40,311 nt of DNA, taken from contig JAKAKW010000006.1 of assembly GCA_021824345.1 (NCBI GenBank), positions 74,257 to 114,567 of the forward strand, in the 5' to 3' direction. A program made the position numbers and the translations under genes. The notes below the pieces were generated by a model. That model saw only the letters and a list, made by a program, of their open reading frames with translations, searched no databases and had not been told where the DNA came from. This DNA comes from a bacterium (GTDB lineage Bacteria; Patescibacteriota; Minisyncoccia; Phycocordibacterales; UBA9973). Positions 1-8,530 of the stretch are shown here, one piece after another (within the stretch, counting starts at the first letter, position 1; every line of letters begins with the position of its first letter).

Positions 1-10
1 ACAGATTCGC

Positions 11-652
11 ATGACGAATTATCAAAAAATACTGCTGCTGGTTTTCATCCTTGCTTTTCTCTGGTCCGGAATAAATCCGCCCGCAGGATATTCGGACTGG
101 TTTCTTGAAAACAGCCCGATCATTGTGGCAATTATTGCGCTGATTTTCATTGGCAAATATTTAAAGTTTTCAAATGTATCGTATACGCTTCTCACTTTAT
201 ACATAATGTTTCCGTTGGTCGCTTCGCATTTTGGAGTATCGGGTGTGGCCTTTGGAAGCACGGTCGGGCATTGGTTGGATTCAACCCGAAACATGTATGA
301 CCGAGTGGAGCATTTTATGTTCGGCTTTCTTTGTTTTTTGCCGGCCAAGGACATAATTATGCAGGTGGCGAGAAAAGAGAATTTTTGGACGCTTTACTAT
401 CTTCCGGTGGATGCCATTATCAGCCTTTCCGCCTTATATGAAATATTTGAGTGGCTGGCGGCCGTTACGGTTAATCCTCATCTGGCCGCATCGTTCTACG
501 CCTCACAAGGAGATATTTTTGACACCCCGAAGGATATGGCCAATGCCGTCGTTGGCGCCATTATAGCGTCCCTGCTTTACGCAATATACCGCTATTATCG
601 GGACAGACATAGATCCTTAAGAGAAAAGATCGGTGATATCGTTCACGCATAA
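11..652 (+). CDS. Multi-pass membrane protein, YjdF/DUF2238-like
   Basis: Hydrophobic ORF with the motifs RVEHFMFGFLCFLPAKD, SALYEIFEWLAA and GDIFDTPKDMANAVVGA, typical of the DUF2238/YjdF family as recalled. Confidence 0.8.
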   Translation: MTNYQKILLLVFILAFLWSGINPPAGYSDWFLENSPIIVAIIALIFIGKYLKFSNVSYTLLTLYIMFPLVASHFGVSGVAFGSTVGHWLDSTRNMYDRVEHFMFGFLCFLPAKDIIMQVARKENFWTLYYLPVDAIISLSALYEIFEWLAAVTVNPHLAASFYASQGDIFDTPKDMANAVVGAIIASLLYAIYRYYRDRHRSLREKIGDIVHA

Positions 653-1232
653 TCTTCTGGCGTTCTTTCACGTCTCAAAGTATGCTCTGGTTTTTTTGGG
701 CACTTTCGCTGAAGGTCCGGTTGTGGTAATGACAAGCGGGTTTCTTCTGCGTATCGGGCAGTTTAGTCTGATACCGCTTTTTGCTGCGTTATTTTTCGGC
801 AACTTTTTTGCAGATTTATGCTGGTACTGGATCGGCAAATATGGCGCGGAAAAGGCGGTTAGGCGCTTCGGCAAATTTCTCAAAGTAACTCCGGGGCTGG
901 TGGCCAGAATGGAAAATCGTTTCAACAACCACGGGGAAAAAATTGTTCTTTTGGCCAAGCTTACCACCACCTTGGCTATTCCGGTATTTTTGGCGGCGGG
1001 AATGCTGCGCATGCCTTTGAAAAAATTTGTTTCGACGGTCCTTGCCGGAGGAATCGCTTGGACTGCGGTGATGCTGTATCTTGGATTCGCCTTTGGAAAC
1101 GCATACAACCTCGTTCCTTCTGTTTATAAATATCCGTTTCTGATTTTGATATTCATACTTGTAGTACTCATTCTGCATTACGCAAAAAAATATTCAATGA
1201 AAAAGGAAATGGTCGGGCAAAAAACGCCTTAA
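633..1232 (+). CDS. DedA/SNARE-associated family membrane protein
   Basis: Multi-TM ORF with DedA-like GTFAEGPVVVMTSGFLLRIGQFSL, LCWYWIGKYGAEKAVRRFGK and FLAAGMLRMP; overlaps the upstream ORF. Confidence 0.8.
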   Translation: MISFTHNLLAFFHVSKYALVFLGTFAEGPVVVMTSGFLLRIGQFSLIPLFAALFFGNFFADLCWYWIGKYGAEKAVRRFGKFLKVTPGLVARMENRFNNHGEKIVLLAKLTTTLAIPVFLAAGMLRMPLKKFVSTVLAGGIAWTAVMLYLGFAFGNAYNLVPSVYKYPFLILIFILVVLILHYAKKYSMKKEMVGQKTP

Positions 1233-1285
1233 GGGGCAAAATTGTTTTTGAAAGAAAAAAAGGAAAAGGGGAGTATAATTGGCAA

Positions 1286-2443
1286 ATGGAACCCTTGGCA
1301 GCCAAGATACGGCCGAAGAGCCTGGATGAATTCGTGGGCCAGGAACATTTGGTCGGAAAAAAGAACGGGCAGAAATCCGGCCTAGCCGGCCCTTTGCGGG
1401 TTGCCATAGAAGGCAGGCACCTTTTCTCATTCATACTTTGGGGTCCTCCCGGCGTGGGCAAGACCACTCTTGCCAGGATATATGCCAAAGCCTTGAACGC
1501 CGATTATCACGAACTTTCCGCCGTGTCCGCCGGGAAAGAGGATATACGGGAAATTGTGGAAAAGGAGGGCGGGCTTCTCGGTCCTAAAATACTTTTTCTG
1601 GATGAAATACATCGCTTCAACAAGGCTCAGCAGGATTACCTTCTGCCGGCAGTTGAATCCGGACGGCTGACGCTTATCGGCGCCACCACGGAAAATCCCT
1701 CTTTTGAGGTGATACCGGCGCTTCTGTCTCGTTGCAAAGTTTTTGTGCTGGAAGAATTGTCTCCCCAAAATATGCGGGAAATCATCAAGCGCACCGGCCA
1801 CAAGCTTGATGCGAAGGCAATGGAATGGCTGGTCGGCATGGCAAACGGCGACGCCCGACAAGCCATAAGCATGATAGAAAATACAGCCGGACTTTATGCC
1901 AAAATTACTTTGGAAAATCTCAAGCAGACTTTGCAGTCAAAATACCTGCGATATGACAAAAAAGGGGAAGAACATTACAATACAATTTCAGCTTTCATAA
2001 AGAGCATGCGCGCCAGCCAGCCTGACGCCGCCCTATACTACTTGACGCGCATGATAGAATCAGGAGAGGATCCGAAGTTCATTGCCCGCAGGATGGTAAT
2101 ATTCGCTTCCGAGGATATCGGGATGAAGGATCCGGGAGCCTTAGAAATTGCCAACGCCGTCTTTAGGGCGGTTGAAACAATCGGATATCCTGAAGCCGGA
2201 ATAAATTTGTCGCATGGCGTAATATATCTCTCAAAGGCTCCAAAAACAAAGGCAGTGTACTGGGCATATCAGAAGGCGCTGGCGGACGCTAAAGAGTTCG
2301 GTAATCTGCCCATCCCGCTCAAAATCCGGAACGCCGTTACCAAGATGATGAAGAACCTGGGCTATGGGGAGGGATACGAAAAATATACAAAAGAAGATCT
2401 TCTGCCGGAAAAATTACAAGGGAGAAAATATTGGGAGGAATAG
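1286..2443 (+). CDS. rarA: Replication-associated recombination protein A (RarA/MgsA), AAA+ ATPase
   Basis: Walker A GPPGVGKTTLA, Walker B ILFLDEIHRFNKAQQD, LIGATTENPSFEV, C-terminal MgsA domain. Confidence 0.95.
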   Translation: MEPLAAKIRPKSLDEFVGQEHLVGKKNGQKSGLAGPLRVAIEGRHLFSFILWGPPGVGKTTLARIYAKALNADYHELSAVSAGKEDIREIVEKEGGLLGPKILFLDEIHRFNKAQQDYLLPAVESGRLTLIGATTENPSFEVIPALLSRCKVFVLEELSPQNMREIIKRTGHKLDAKAMEWLVGMANGDARQAISMIENTAGLYAKITLENLKQTLQSKYLRYDKKGEEHYNTISAFIKSMRASQPDAALYYLTRMIESGEDPKFIARRMVIFASEDIGMKDPGALEIANAVFRAVETIGYPEAGINLSHGVIYLSKAPKTKAVYWAYQKALADAKEFGNLPIPLKIRNAVTKMMKNLGYGEGYEKYTKEDLLPEKLQGRKYWEE

Positions 2444-2444
2444 C

Positions 2445-3107
2445 ATGAAATTGGATATACGAAAAGAAAAAGGGGTGAAAGGGGCGGCAGAATTCGTTGC
2501 CGGTTCGATTTTGGCACAGCTTGCAAAAGGGAAGAAAGTTTTATGGCTGGTGGCGGGAGGCTCTTCCATACCGGTAGCCGTTGCGGCGTCAAAAATAATT
2601 CGCAAGCATCCGCACAAAAAGCTTTGCGTGACTCTTACCGACGAACGCTATGGAGAAGTGGGGCATTCCGATTCAAACTGGGCGAAGCTTCTTGCGCGCG
2701 ATTTTAAATTGCCCCAAGCGAATTTAAAGCCCGTTCTTAAAGGGAGAAACATGGAAATCGCCGTAAGCGCTTTCCGCACTGAACTGGAAAAGCTGTATAA
2801 ATGGGCGGATTGGAAAATCGGCATTTTCGGAGTGGGAATGGACGGGCATACCGCCGGGATTCTGCCGGAAAGCGACGCGGTGTCCGTCCCTCGGCTGGCT
2901 TTCGGATATTACACTGAAAAATTCAATCGCATCACTATGACCGCGAAGGCAATCGGCATGCTGGATCAAGCGGTTGTATTTTCCAAAGGTGAAAAGAAAA
3001 GAAAGGCGATAAATCAACTTTCAAAAAATCTGCCTGTTTCAAAAATGCCGGCTCAGGCCCTGAAGCAGATTCCATTATTAACCATTTTCTTAAATTTTAA
3101 AAAATAA
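2445..3107 (+). CDS. pgl: 6-phosphogluconolactonase (glucosamine-6-P isomerase/6PGL family)
   Basis: VLWLVAGGSSIPVAVAAS, TLTDERYG, GVGMDGHTAGILPES; start moved to the ATG just after the rarA stop; followed by gnd and zwf. Confidence 0.85.
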   Translation: MKLDIRKEKGVKGAAEFVAGSILAQLAKGKKVLWLVAGGSSIPVAVAASKIIRKHPHKKLCVTLTDERYGEVGHSDSNWAKLLARDFKLPQANLKPVLKGRNMEIAVSAFRTELEKLYKWADWKIGIFGVGMDGHTAGILPESDAVSVPRLAFGYYTEKFNRITMTAKAIGMLDQAVVFSKGEKKRKAINQLSKNLPVSKMPAQALKQIPLLTIFLNFKK

Positions 3108-3108
3108 C

Positions 3109-4050
3109 ATGAAAATCATTGTGGCCGGCTTGGGCAGAATGGGTTCGCAAATCGCAAAAAAATTGCACGAAGGGGGACATAAAGTGGTGGCGCTGAATCG
3201 ATCGCCCGAACCGGTGCGAGAAATGGTATCGCTTGGCATGCTCGGAGCATTTTCCAAGGAAGAGGCTCTGGCGTTTTTCGCAAAAAAGGAACGCGTTGCC
3301 CTTTGGCTTATGATTTCAGCCGGCGCCATGGATGAGGAATTGGATAAATGGCTTAACATGCTTCCGAAGGGAAGCATAATCATTGACGGCGGGAACTCAG
3401 ATTACAGGCTTACCCGCAAGCGAGCGGAAAAAGCCAAGCGCAAGGGACAAACGCTCTTGGACGTGGGAACCAGCGGAGGAATCTGGGGATATGAAAATGG
3501 ATTTTCAATGATGGCCGGCGGCGACAAGTCTGCCTTTAAGACAATTGAACCCCTGCTTAAGACGCTCGCCAAGCCTTCCGGCGGCTATGCATACTTTGGA
3601 GAGCCCGGCTCGGGGCATTATGTGAAAATGGTACACAATGCCATTGAATATGGAATGATGGAATCCCTGGCCGAGGGTTACAGGCTTTTGAAGGAGGGGC
3701 CGTATAAAAATTTGGAATTGGCAAAAGCGGGGGATGTATGGCAGAAGCGAAGCGTGATAACATCCTGGCTGAACGGTTTGATGGCGGATGCATTGCGAAA
3801 AAACAAAGATATGAGAAACGTCGACGGAGCGGTGGCTGAGTCGGGAGAAGCTCGCTGGGCTCTGGAAACGGCCGAGGATTTGAGTATAAGGACTCCGGCC
3901 ATACGCGCGTCATTTGACGTGCGCATTGAATCACAGCGGGGAAAAATAAACTTTGCCACAAAGCTTCTTTCTCTCACTCGCAATGCTTTCGGCGGGCATA
4001 AGATAAACGAGGCAACGGAAAAGACAAAGCAGGCAAAAAGGAAAAAATGA
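3109..4050 (+). CDS. gnd: 6-phosphogluconate dehydrogenase (short GndA-type)
   Basis: GLGRMGSQIAKKL Rossmann motif, IIDGGNSDYR, LDVGTSGGIWGYENGFSMMAGG, GHYVKMVHNAIEYGMM. Confidence 0.93.
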   Translation: MKIIVAGLGRMGSQIAKKLHEGGHKVVALNRSPEPVREMVSLGMLGAFSKEEALAFFAKKERVALWLMISAGAMDEELDKWLNMLPKGSIIIDGGNSDYRLTRKRAEKAKRKGQTLLDVGTSGGIWGYENGFSMMAGGDKSAFKTIEPLLKTLAKPSGGYAYFGEPGSGHYVKMVHNAIEYGMMESLAEGYRLLKEGPYKNLELAKAGDVWQKRSVITSWLNGLMADALRKNKDMRNVDGAVAESGEARWALETAEDLSIRTPAIRASFDVRIESQRGKINFATKLLSLTRNAFGGHKINEATEKTKQAKRKK

Positions 4051-5348
4051 GCACCGACCAACCCACAATTCTGGTCATATTCGGCATTTCCGGCGATTTA
4101 GCCGGACGGTATCTTTTGCCGGCGATCAGCGCCATAAGCAAGGCTAAAATGCTTCCCAAAAAATTTCATATCGTCGGCGTCACCAGGAACTTGGACAAAG
4201 CGTATTTGAAAAAACATTTGGACAAAAAAACTGAGATGCTGGAAATGGATCTAGGCAAGGCATCCGAGTATGAAAAATTAAAGAAAATTATATTGTCGGC
4301 AAGAAAAAAATTTAAGTCGGAGCTTGACCCGCAAATTCTTTTTTACCTCTCCGTTCCTCCAAACGCTAGCGAGAAAATAGTTGAAATGCTCGGGAAATCC
4401 GGGCTGTCAAAAATAAAAAATGCCAAGCTCCTTTTGGAAAAACCCTTCGGATCGGATCTCTCAAGCGCAGAGCATTTGGTGCGACATATTGAAGAGTATT
4501 TTGCGGAAGAACAAATTTATCGCATAGACCATTATCTCGCGAAGGAGGCGGCGCAAAACATAATTGTTTTCCGCAATGGAAACTCGTTATTCAAGAAGAC
4601 ATGGAATTCCAATTTTATTGAAAGCATTGATATCCTGGCGAGTGAAAAAATAGGAATTGAGGGAAGGGCAAAATTTTATGAACAGACGGGAGCGCTCCGG
4701 GATTATGTGCAGAGCCATCTTCTTCAGCTTGCCGCCCTTATCTTGATGGATTTGCCGGATCAATGCGGCATGGATGCCGTCCCCGCGCTTCGGCTGAAGG
4801 CGCTCAAGGGCCTGAAAATAGCCTGCGGCGACGGCGGTTCAAAATGCGTGAAGCGCGGGCAATATGCGGGATATAGAAGCGACGCCGGAAACCCGAAAAG
4901 CACAGTGGAAACTTTCGTTTCAATTCAGCTGAAATCTTCCGACCCGAAATGGAAAGGCGTGCCAATAACTGTTGCAACCGGCAAGGCGATGGCCGAACGT
5001 TTTACGGAAATCAGGATTCGCTACAAAAAAACAAAAGAGCAGGAAGCTAACGAATTAATATTCCGCCTTCAGCCAAACCCCGGCATTGAGTTCAGTGTCT
5101 TTGCCAAGAAGCCTGGATATGAAAGAGAATTATCCGAGCATACCCTGCATTTTAATTTCAATGAGCACTACACCAAGCTTCCGGAGGCATACGAGCAAGT
5201 CCTCTGGAGCGCTATCAATTCCGACCACTCACTGTTCACCGGCAGCGCGGAGGTTTTGGAAAGCTGGCGCATTGTGGACATAATCCAGCGAGCTTGGAAA
5301 GGCAAGAGCGCAGATTTGACGATATATAAAAAAGGAAGTAAAATATAG
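4047..5348 (+). CDS. zwf: Glucose-6-phosphate 1-dehydrogenase
   Basis: FGISGDLAGRYLLPAI, LLEKPFGSDL, YRIDHYLAKEAAQNI active-site motif; ATGA overlap with gnd. Confidence 0.95.
   Translation: MSTDQPTILVIFGISGDLAGRYLLPAISAISKAKMLPKKFHIVGVTRNLDKAYLKKHLDKKTEMLEMDLGKASEYEKLKKIILSARKKFKSELDPQILFYLSVPPNASEKIVEMLGKSGLSKIKNAKLLLEKPFGSDLSSAEHLVRHIEEYFAEEQIYRIDHYLAKEAAQNIIVFRNGNSLFKKTWNSNFIESIDILASEKIGIEGRAKFYEQTGALRDYVQSHLLQLAALILMDLPDQCGMDAVPALRLKALKGLKIACGDGGSKCVKRGQYAGYRSDAGNPKSTVETFVSIQLKSSDPKWKGVPITVATGKAMAERFTEIRIRYKKTKEQEANELIFRLQPNPGIEFSVFAKKPGYERELSEHTLHFNFNEHYTKLPEAYEQVLWSAINSDHSLFTGSAEVLESWRIVDIIQRAWKGKSADLTIYKKGSKI
5316..5344 (+). promoter_or_regulatory. Putative sigma70-type promoter for guaB (TTGACG-N17-TAAAAT) inside the zwf 3' end
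   Basis: TTGACG at 5316-5321, 17-nt spacer, TAAAAT at 5339-5344, 11 nt before the guaB ATG. Confidence 0.5.
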
Positions 5349-5355
5349 GAAAATT

Positions 5356-6831
5356 ATGCCGAAAAAAATCTCATCTCCCGAAAATCTTGGCCAGGGCCTT
5401 ACTTTTGACGATGTTTTACTGGCGCCCGCCTATAGCGAAGTACTGCCAAAAGAGGTAAGCATAAAGACTCGCCTAACAAAAAATATAACCTTAAATATTC
5501 CGCTGTTGTCTGCCGCCATGGATACTGTCACTGAAACCTCCATGGCAATCGCCATGGCTCAGCTTGGAGGCTTCGGCGTCATTCACAAGAATATGACTAT
5601 TGCGGAGCAGGCGGAGGAGGTTCGCATGGTTAAGCGCTATGAGTCGGGAAAAATCGCGGAGCCTATTACTTTAAATATCAAGGGAACAGTAGCTGATGCC
5701 TTGGCTATTCAAAAGAAACATAACATCGGCGGAATACCGATCGTGGACGACAAGGGTATTTTGAGGGGAATCGTCACGCATCGCGATCTGCGCTTTGAAA
5801 AAGACGAACAAACTCCCATTAAGGATGTAATGACATCAAAACTGATTACCGGCAAGCCGGATACCACCACCGCAGAAGCGAATAAATTATTTCAGCAATA
5901 TGGCATAGAAAAGCTTCCGTTGGTAGACAAGAACGGCAAATTGGCAGGGCTCATTACATACCGTGATATGGTAAAAAGCAGGGAATATCCGCTGGCCACT
6001 CGCGACAAGCTCGGACGCTTGCGGGTGGGAGCCGCAGTGGGAACATCCGCAGACACCATGGAGCGGGTTAAGGCGCTCGTTGCGGCGGGCGTTGACGCGA
6101 TATTCGTAGATACCGCGCACGGGCATTCAAAAGGCGTGCTTGATATCGTCAAGAATGTCCGCAAAACATATCCGAAACTGGACATTGTGGGGGGAAATAT
6201 TGCCACAGGAAAGGCGGCTCTGGCCCTAATCAAGGCTGGAGCAAGCGCGGTGAAGGTAGGCATCGGTCCCGGTTCAATTTGCACTACCAGGATTGTTTCA
6301 GGAGTGGGCGTGCCTCAGCTTTCGGCTGTGCTTGATGTTTACAAAGCCTGCGCTCCTCTCGGTATTCCGCTGATAGCCGACGGAGGCATAAAATCTAGCG
6401 GGGACATTGTGAAGGCTCTTGCATTTGGCGCGGACACGGTAATGTCCGGCAGCGCTTTCGCGGGCACGGATGAATCACCCGGGGATACAATCGTTTCGGA
6501 CAATCAAAAGTTTAAAAAATACCGCGGAATGGGTTCCATTGAGGCCATGAAGCAAGGATCAAAGGACCGATATTTCCAGGCTGATCAGTATGACAGCACA
6601 AAACTGGTGCCGGAAGGCGTTTCCGCTCACGTGGCGTACAAGGGTCCACTTTCGCAAGTAGTGCACCAGTATCTCGGAGGCCTGCGGTCCGGCATGGGTT
6701 ATATAGGCGCGAAGGACATAGAGTCCATGCGAAACGCTTCCTTCTACACGATAACCAACGCCGGATTGAAGGAAAGTCATATTCACGACATTTTTATGGT
6801 AGATCCCACGCCGAATTATAAAAAAGAATGA
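5356..6831 (+). CDS. guaB: IMP dehydrogenase
   Basis: [20 protein letters not shown] domain pair, [20 protein letters not shown] catalytic loop, [24 protein letters not shown]. Confidence 0.97.
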   Translation: MPKKISSPENLGQGLTFDDVLLAPAYSEVLPKEVSIKTRLTKNITLNIPLLSAAMDTVTETSMAIAMAQLGGFGVIHKNMTIAEQAEEVRMVKRYESGKIAEPITLNIKGTVADALAIQKKHNIGGIPIVDDKGILRGIVTHRDLRFEKDEQTPIKDVMTSKLITGKPDTTTAEANKLFQQYGIEKLPLVDKNGKLAGLITYRDMVKSREYPLATRDKLGRLRVGAAVGTSADTMERVKALVAAGVDAIFVDTAHGHSKGVLDIVKNVRKTYPKLDIVGGNIATGKAALALIKAGASAVKVGIGPGSICTTRIVSGVGVPQLSAVLDVYKACAPLGIPLIADGGIKSSGDIVKALAFGADTVMSGSAFAGTDESPGDTIVSDNQKFKKYRGMGSIEAMKQGSKDRYFQADQYDSTKLVPEGVSAHVAYKGPLSQVVHQYLGGLRSGMGYIGAKDIESMRNASFYTITNAGLKESHIHDIFMVDPTPNYKKE

Positions 6832-8201
6832 GCCAAGTAATTCCCGTAATCGGGCTACAATGGGGCGATGAAGGAAAAGGAAAGGGGGTCGCGCAGATCG
6901 CCGCCGGTTTGGGACAAAACGATTTAGTTGTAAGATTTCAAGGAGGAAATAATGCGGGGCATACCATTTACCATGATGGGAAACAATATGTTTTTCATCT
7001 TCTTCCTTCCGCCGCTTTCGGCAAAGCAAGCATGCATATGGGAGGCGGGATGGTCATAAACCCTTCGGCGCTAAGGGAAGAATCATTGGCAATTCCGGGC
7101 TTTGAGGAATTAAAGAATCGCATTTCTGTTTCTCCGCATGCCGTACTCATACTTCCTACGCACCAGCTTATTGATTCAATTTCCGAGAGCAGCCTGGGCG
7201 CCAAGAAAATCGGTTCCACCGGCAAAGGCATCGGACCCTCATACACTGATTTCGTCTGGCGCAAGGCACTGCGAGTCGGGGATATTTTTTATAATGATTT
7301 TAAGGAAAGATACGATGGTTTGCGGGACAACCACTTGCGCATTTTGCAGAAGGATTATGATTACGAGCCGGACAAGAACGATTTTGCTGAAAAAGAAAAG
7401 AAATTTTTTGAAGGAATTGAATTTCTCAAGACGTTGGTAATGAAAAATTCCGCCGATATCATTGAAGAAGCCCTCTCTAAAGGCAACAAAGTTGTCGCCG
7501 AAGGAGCCCAAGGCACGCTTTTGGACGTGCGCTGGGGTAATTATCCGTACGTAACCTCATCTCACACCGTCTCCGGCGGAATTCCGTCCGCTCTCGGGGT
7601 CCAGCCTGCTTGCATTGGCGGAGCAATAGGCATTTTTAAGGCATATGTTACCAAGGTTGGAGAAGGGCCTTTTCCCACGGAATTAGGCGGAGAAAAGTCT
7701 GCCGTGTGGTGCAGGGACCAGAAGGCTGAGTACGAGAAAGAAAAATATCCAAAAGCGGATCCGAACAGTTCAGACCCTTTTGAGCAGGGAATCGCGCTCC
7801 GGCAGATGGGTTCCGAATTTGGGGCCACCACCGGGCGCTTGCGCCGTACGGGATGGCTTGACCTTCCGCTTCTGAAATATGCTGTGAAGGTGAATAATGC
7901 TACCGAGCTTGTGATGGCGAAGCTTGATGTCTTGAGCGGATTCAAAGAAATAAAAGTGTGCACCGCGTATAAAGTGAACGGCAAAGAGACAAACAAAATT
8001 CCTTTTGATTTATCCCGAGAAAAAATTGAGCCGGTCTACAAATCCTTCCGAGTATGGAAGGGCGAGCTTGCCGATAAAGCCGGCAAGCTCGCTCCCGAAG
8101 CTCTTGAATACGTAAAATACCTTGAAAGCGTCCTCGGGGCTCCCATCACCTTTGTCGGCACTGGCCCCGAAGAGCAAGACTTCGTGAGGCGGTATTGGTA
8201 A
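6828..8201 (+). CDS. purA: Adenylosuccinate synthetase
   Basis: IGLQWGDEGKGKGV, GGNNAGHTI, GSTGKGIGPSYTD, EGAQGTLLDVRWGNYPYVTSS; ATGA overlap with guaB. Confidence 0.96.
   Translation: MSQVIPVIGLQWGDEGKGKGVAQIAAGLGQNDLVVRFQGGNNAGHTIYHDGKQYVFHLLPSAAFGKASMHMGGGMVINPSALREESLAIPGFEELKNRISVSPHAVLILPTHQLIDSISESSLGAKKIGSTGKGIGPSYTDFVWRKALRVGDIFYNDFKERYDGLRDNHLRILQKDYDYEPDKNDFAEKEKKFFEGIEFLKTLVMKNSADIIEEALSKGNKVVAEGAQGTLLDVRWGNYPYVTSSHTVSGGIPSALGVQPACIGGAIGIFKAYVTKVGEGPFPTELGGEKSAVWCRDQKAEYEKEKYPKADPNSSDPFEQGIALRQMGSEFGATTGRLRRTGWLDLPLLKYAVKVNNATELVMAKLDVLSGFKEIKVCTAYKVNGKETNKIPFDLSREKIEPVYKSFRVWKGELADKAGKLAPEALEYVKYLESVLGAPITFVGTGPEEQDFVRRYW
8062..8092. repeat. 12-bp perfect inverted repeat within purA (GCGAGCTTGCCG / CGGCAAGCTCGC, 7-nt loop)
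   Basis: Direct reading: 8062-8073 and 8081-8092 are exact reverse complements. Confidence 0.85.
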
Positions 8202-8330
8202 AATACAACCTAAATTTTGTTTTGGGTGTGTATTAAAGGATGAATTTTATTTATTTTGGACAAATTCAAAGTTTTGTTTTAGTATAAAATAAATAGATTT
8301 TTTTAATAATTAAATATCAACAATATAGAC

Positions 8331-8337
8331 GGAGGTG
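8331..8337 (+). promoter_or_regulatory. Strong Shine-Dalgarno (GGAGGTG) for the small ORF at 8341
   Basis: GGAGGTG-TGT-ATG; the best SD noticed in the window. Confidence 0.65.
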
Positions 8338-8340
8338 TGT

Positions 8341-8463
8341 ATGTTTGACAAAAATTTTCTTATTTTTGTTGCGCTCCATTTGTTAGTAGGTGTTATTCTT
8401 TTTTTTGTTTTTCTAGGACCCAAACCCTGGAAATATATGGAAACAAATAACAACAAAAAATAA
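8341..8463 (+). CDS. Putative 40-aa single-TM small protein (MFDKNFLIFVALHLLVGVILFFVFLGPKPWKYMETNNNKK)
   Basis: Preceded by a strong SD; one clear TM helix then a polar tail; below the length cutoff of the supplied ORF track. Confidence 0.6.
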   Translation: MFDKNFLIFVALHLLVGVILFFVFLGPKPWKYMETNNNKK

Positions 8464-8467
8464 TTTC

Positions 8468-8487
8468 GCCCGCCTTAACCCGCGGGC
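8468..8487. terminator. GC-rich hairpin, possible terminator (GCCCGC-N8-GCGGGC) between the small ORF and purL
   Basis: 6-bp perfect GC stem followed by ATTTAATTT; imperfect T tract. Confidence 0.4.
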
Positions 8488-8494
8488 ATTTAAT

Positions 8495-8524
8495 TTGCAA
8501 AATTTGGCACAAATATTGTAATAT
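8495..8524 (+). promoter_or_regulatory. Putative purL promoter TTGCAA-N18-TAATAT, -10 ending 6 nt before the ATG
   Basis: TTGCAA 8495-8500, TAATAT 8519-8524, ATG 8531. Confidence 0.5.
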
Positions 8525-8530
8525 CAGGAT

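Noticed and set aside
8264-8330. Possible promoter for the 40-aa ORF (TTGGAC ... TATAAA)
   Set aside because: Spacer about 21 nt in a very AT-rich stretch; too weak to claim
8201-8530. Purine riboswitch or leader upstream of purL
   Set aside because: The predicted purL promoter lies 6 nt before the ATG, leaving no leader; the hairpin at 8468-8487 is upstream of the -35 and does not resemble a purine aptamer
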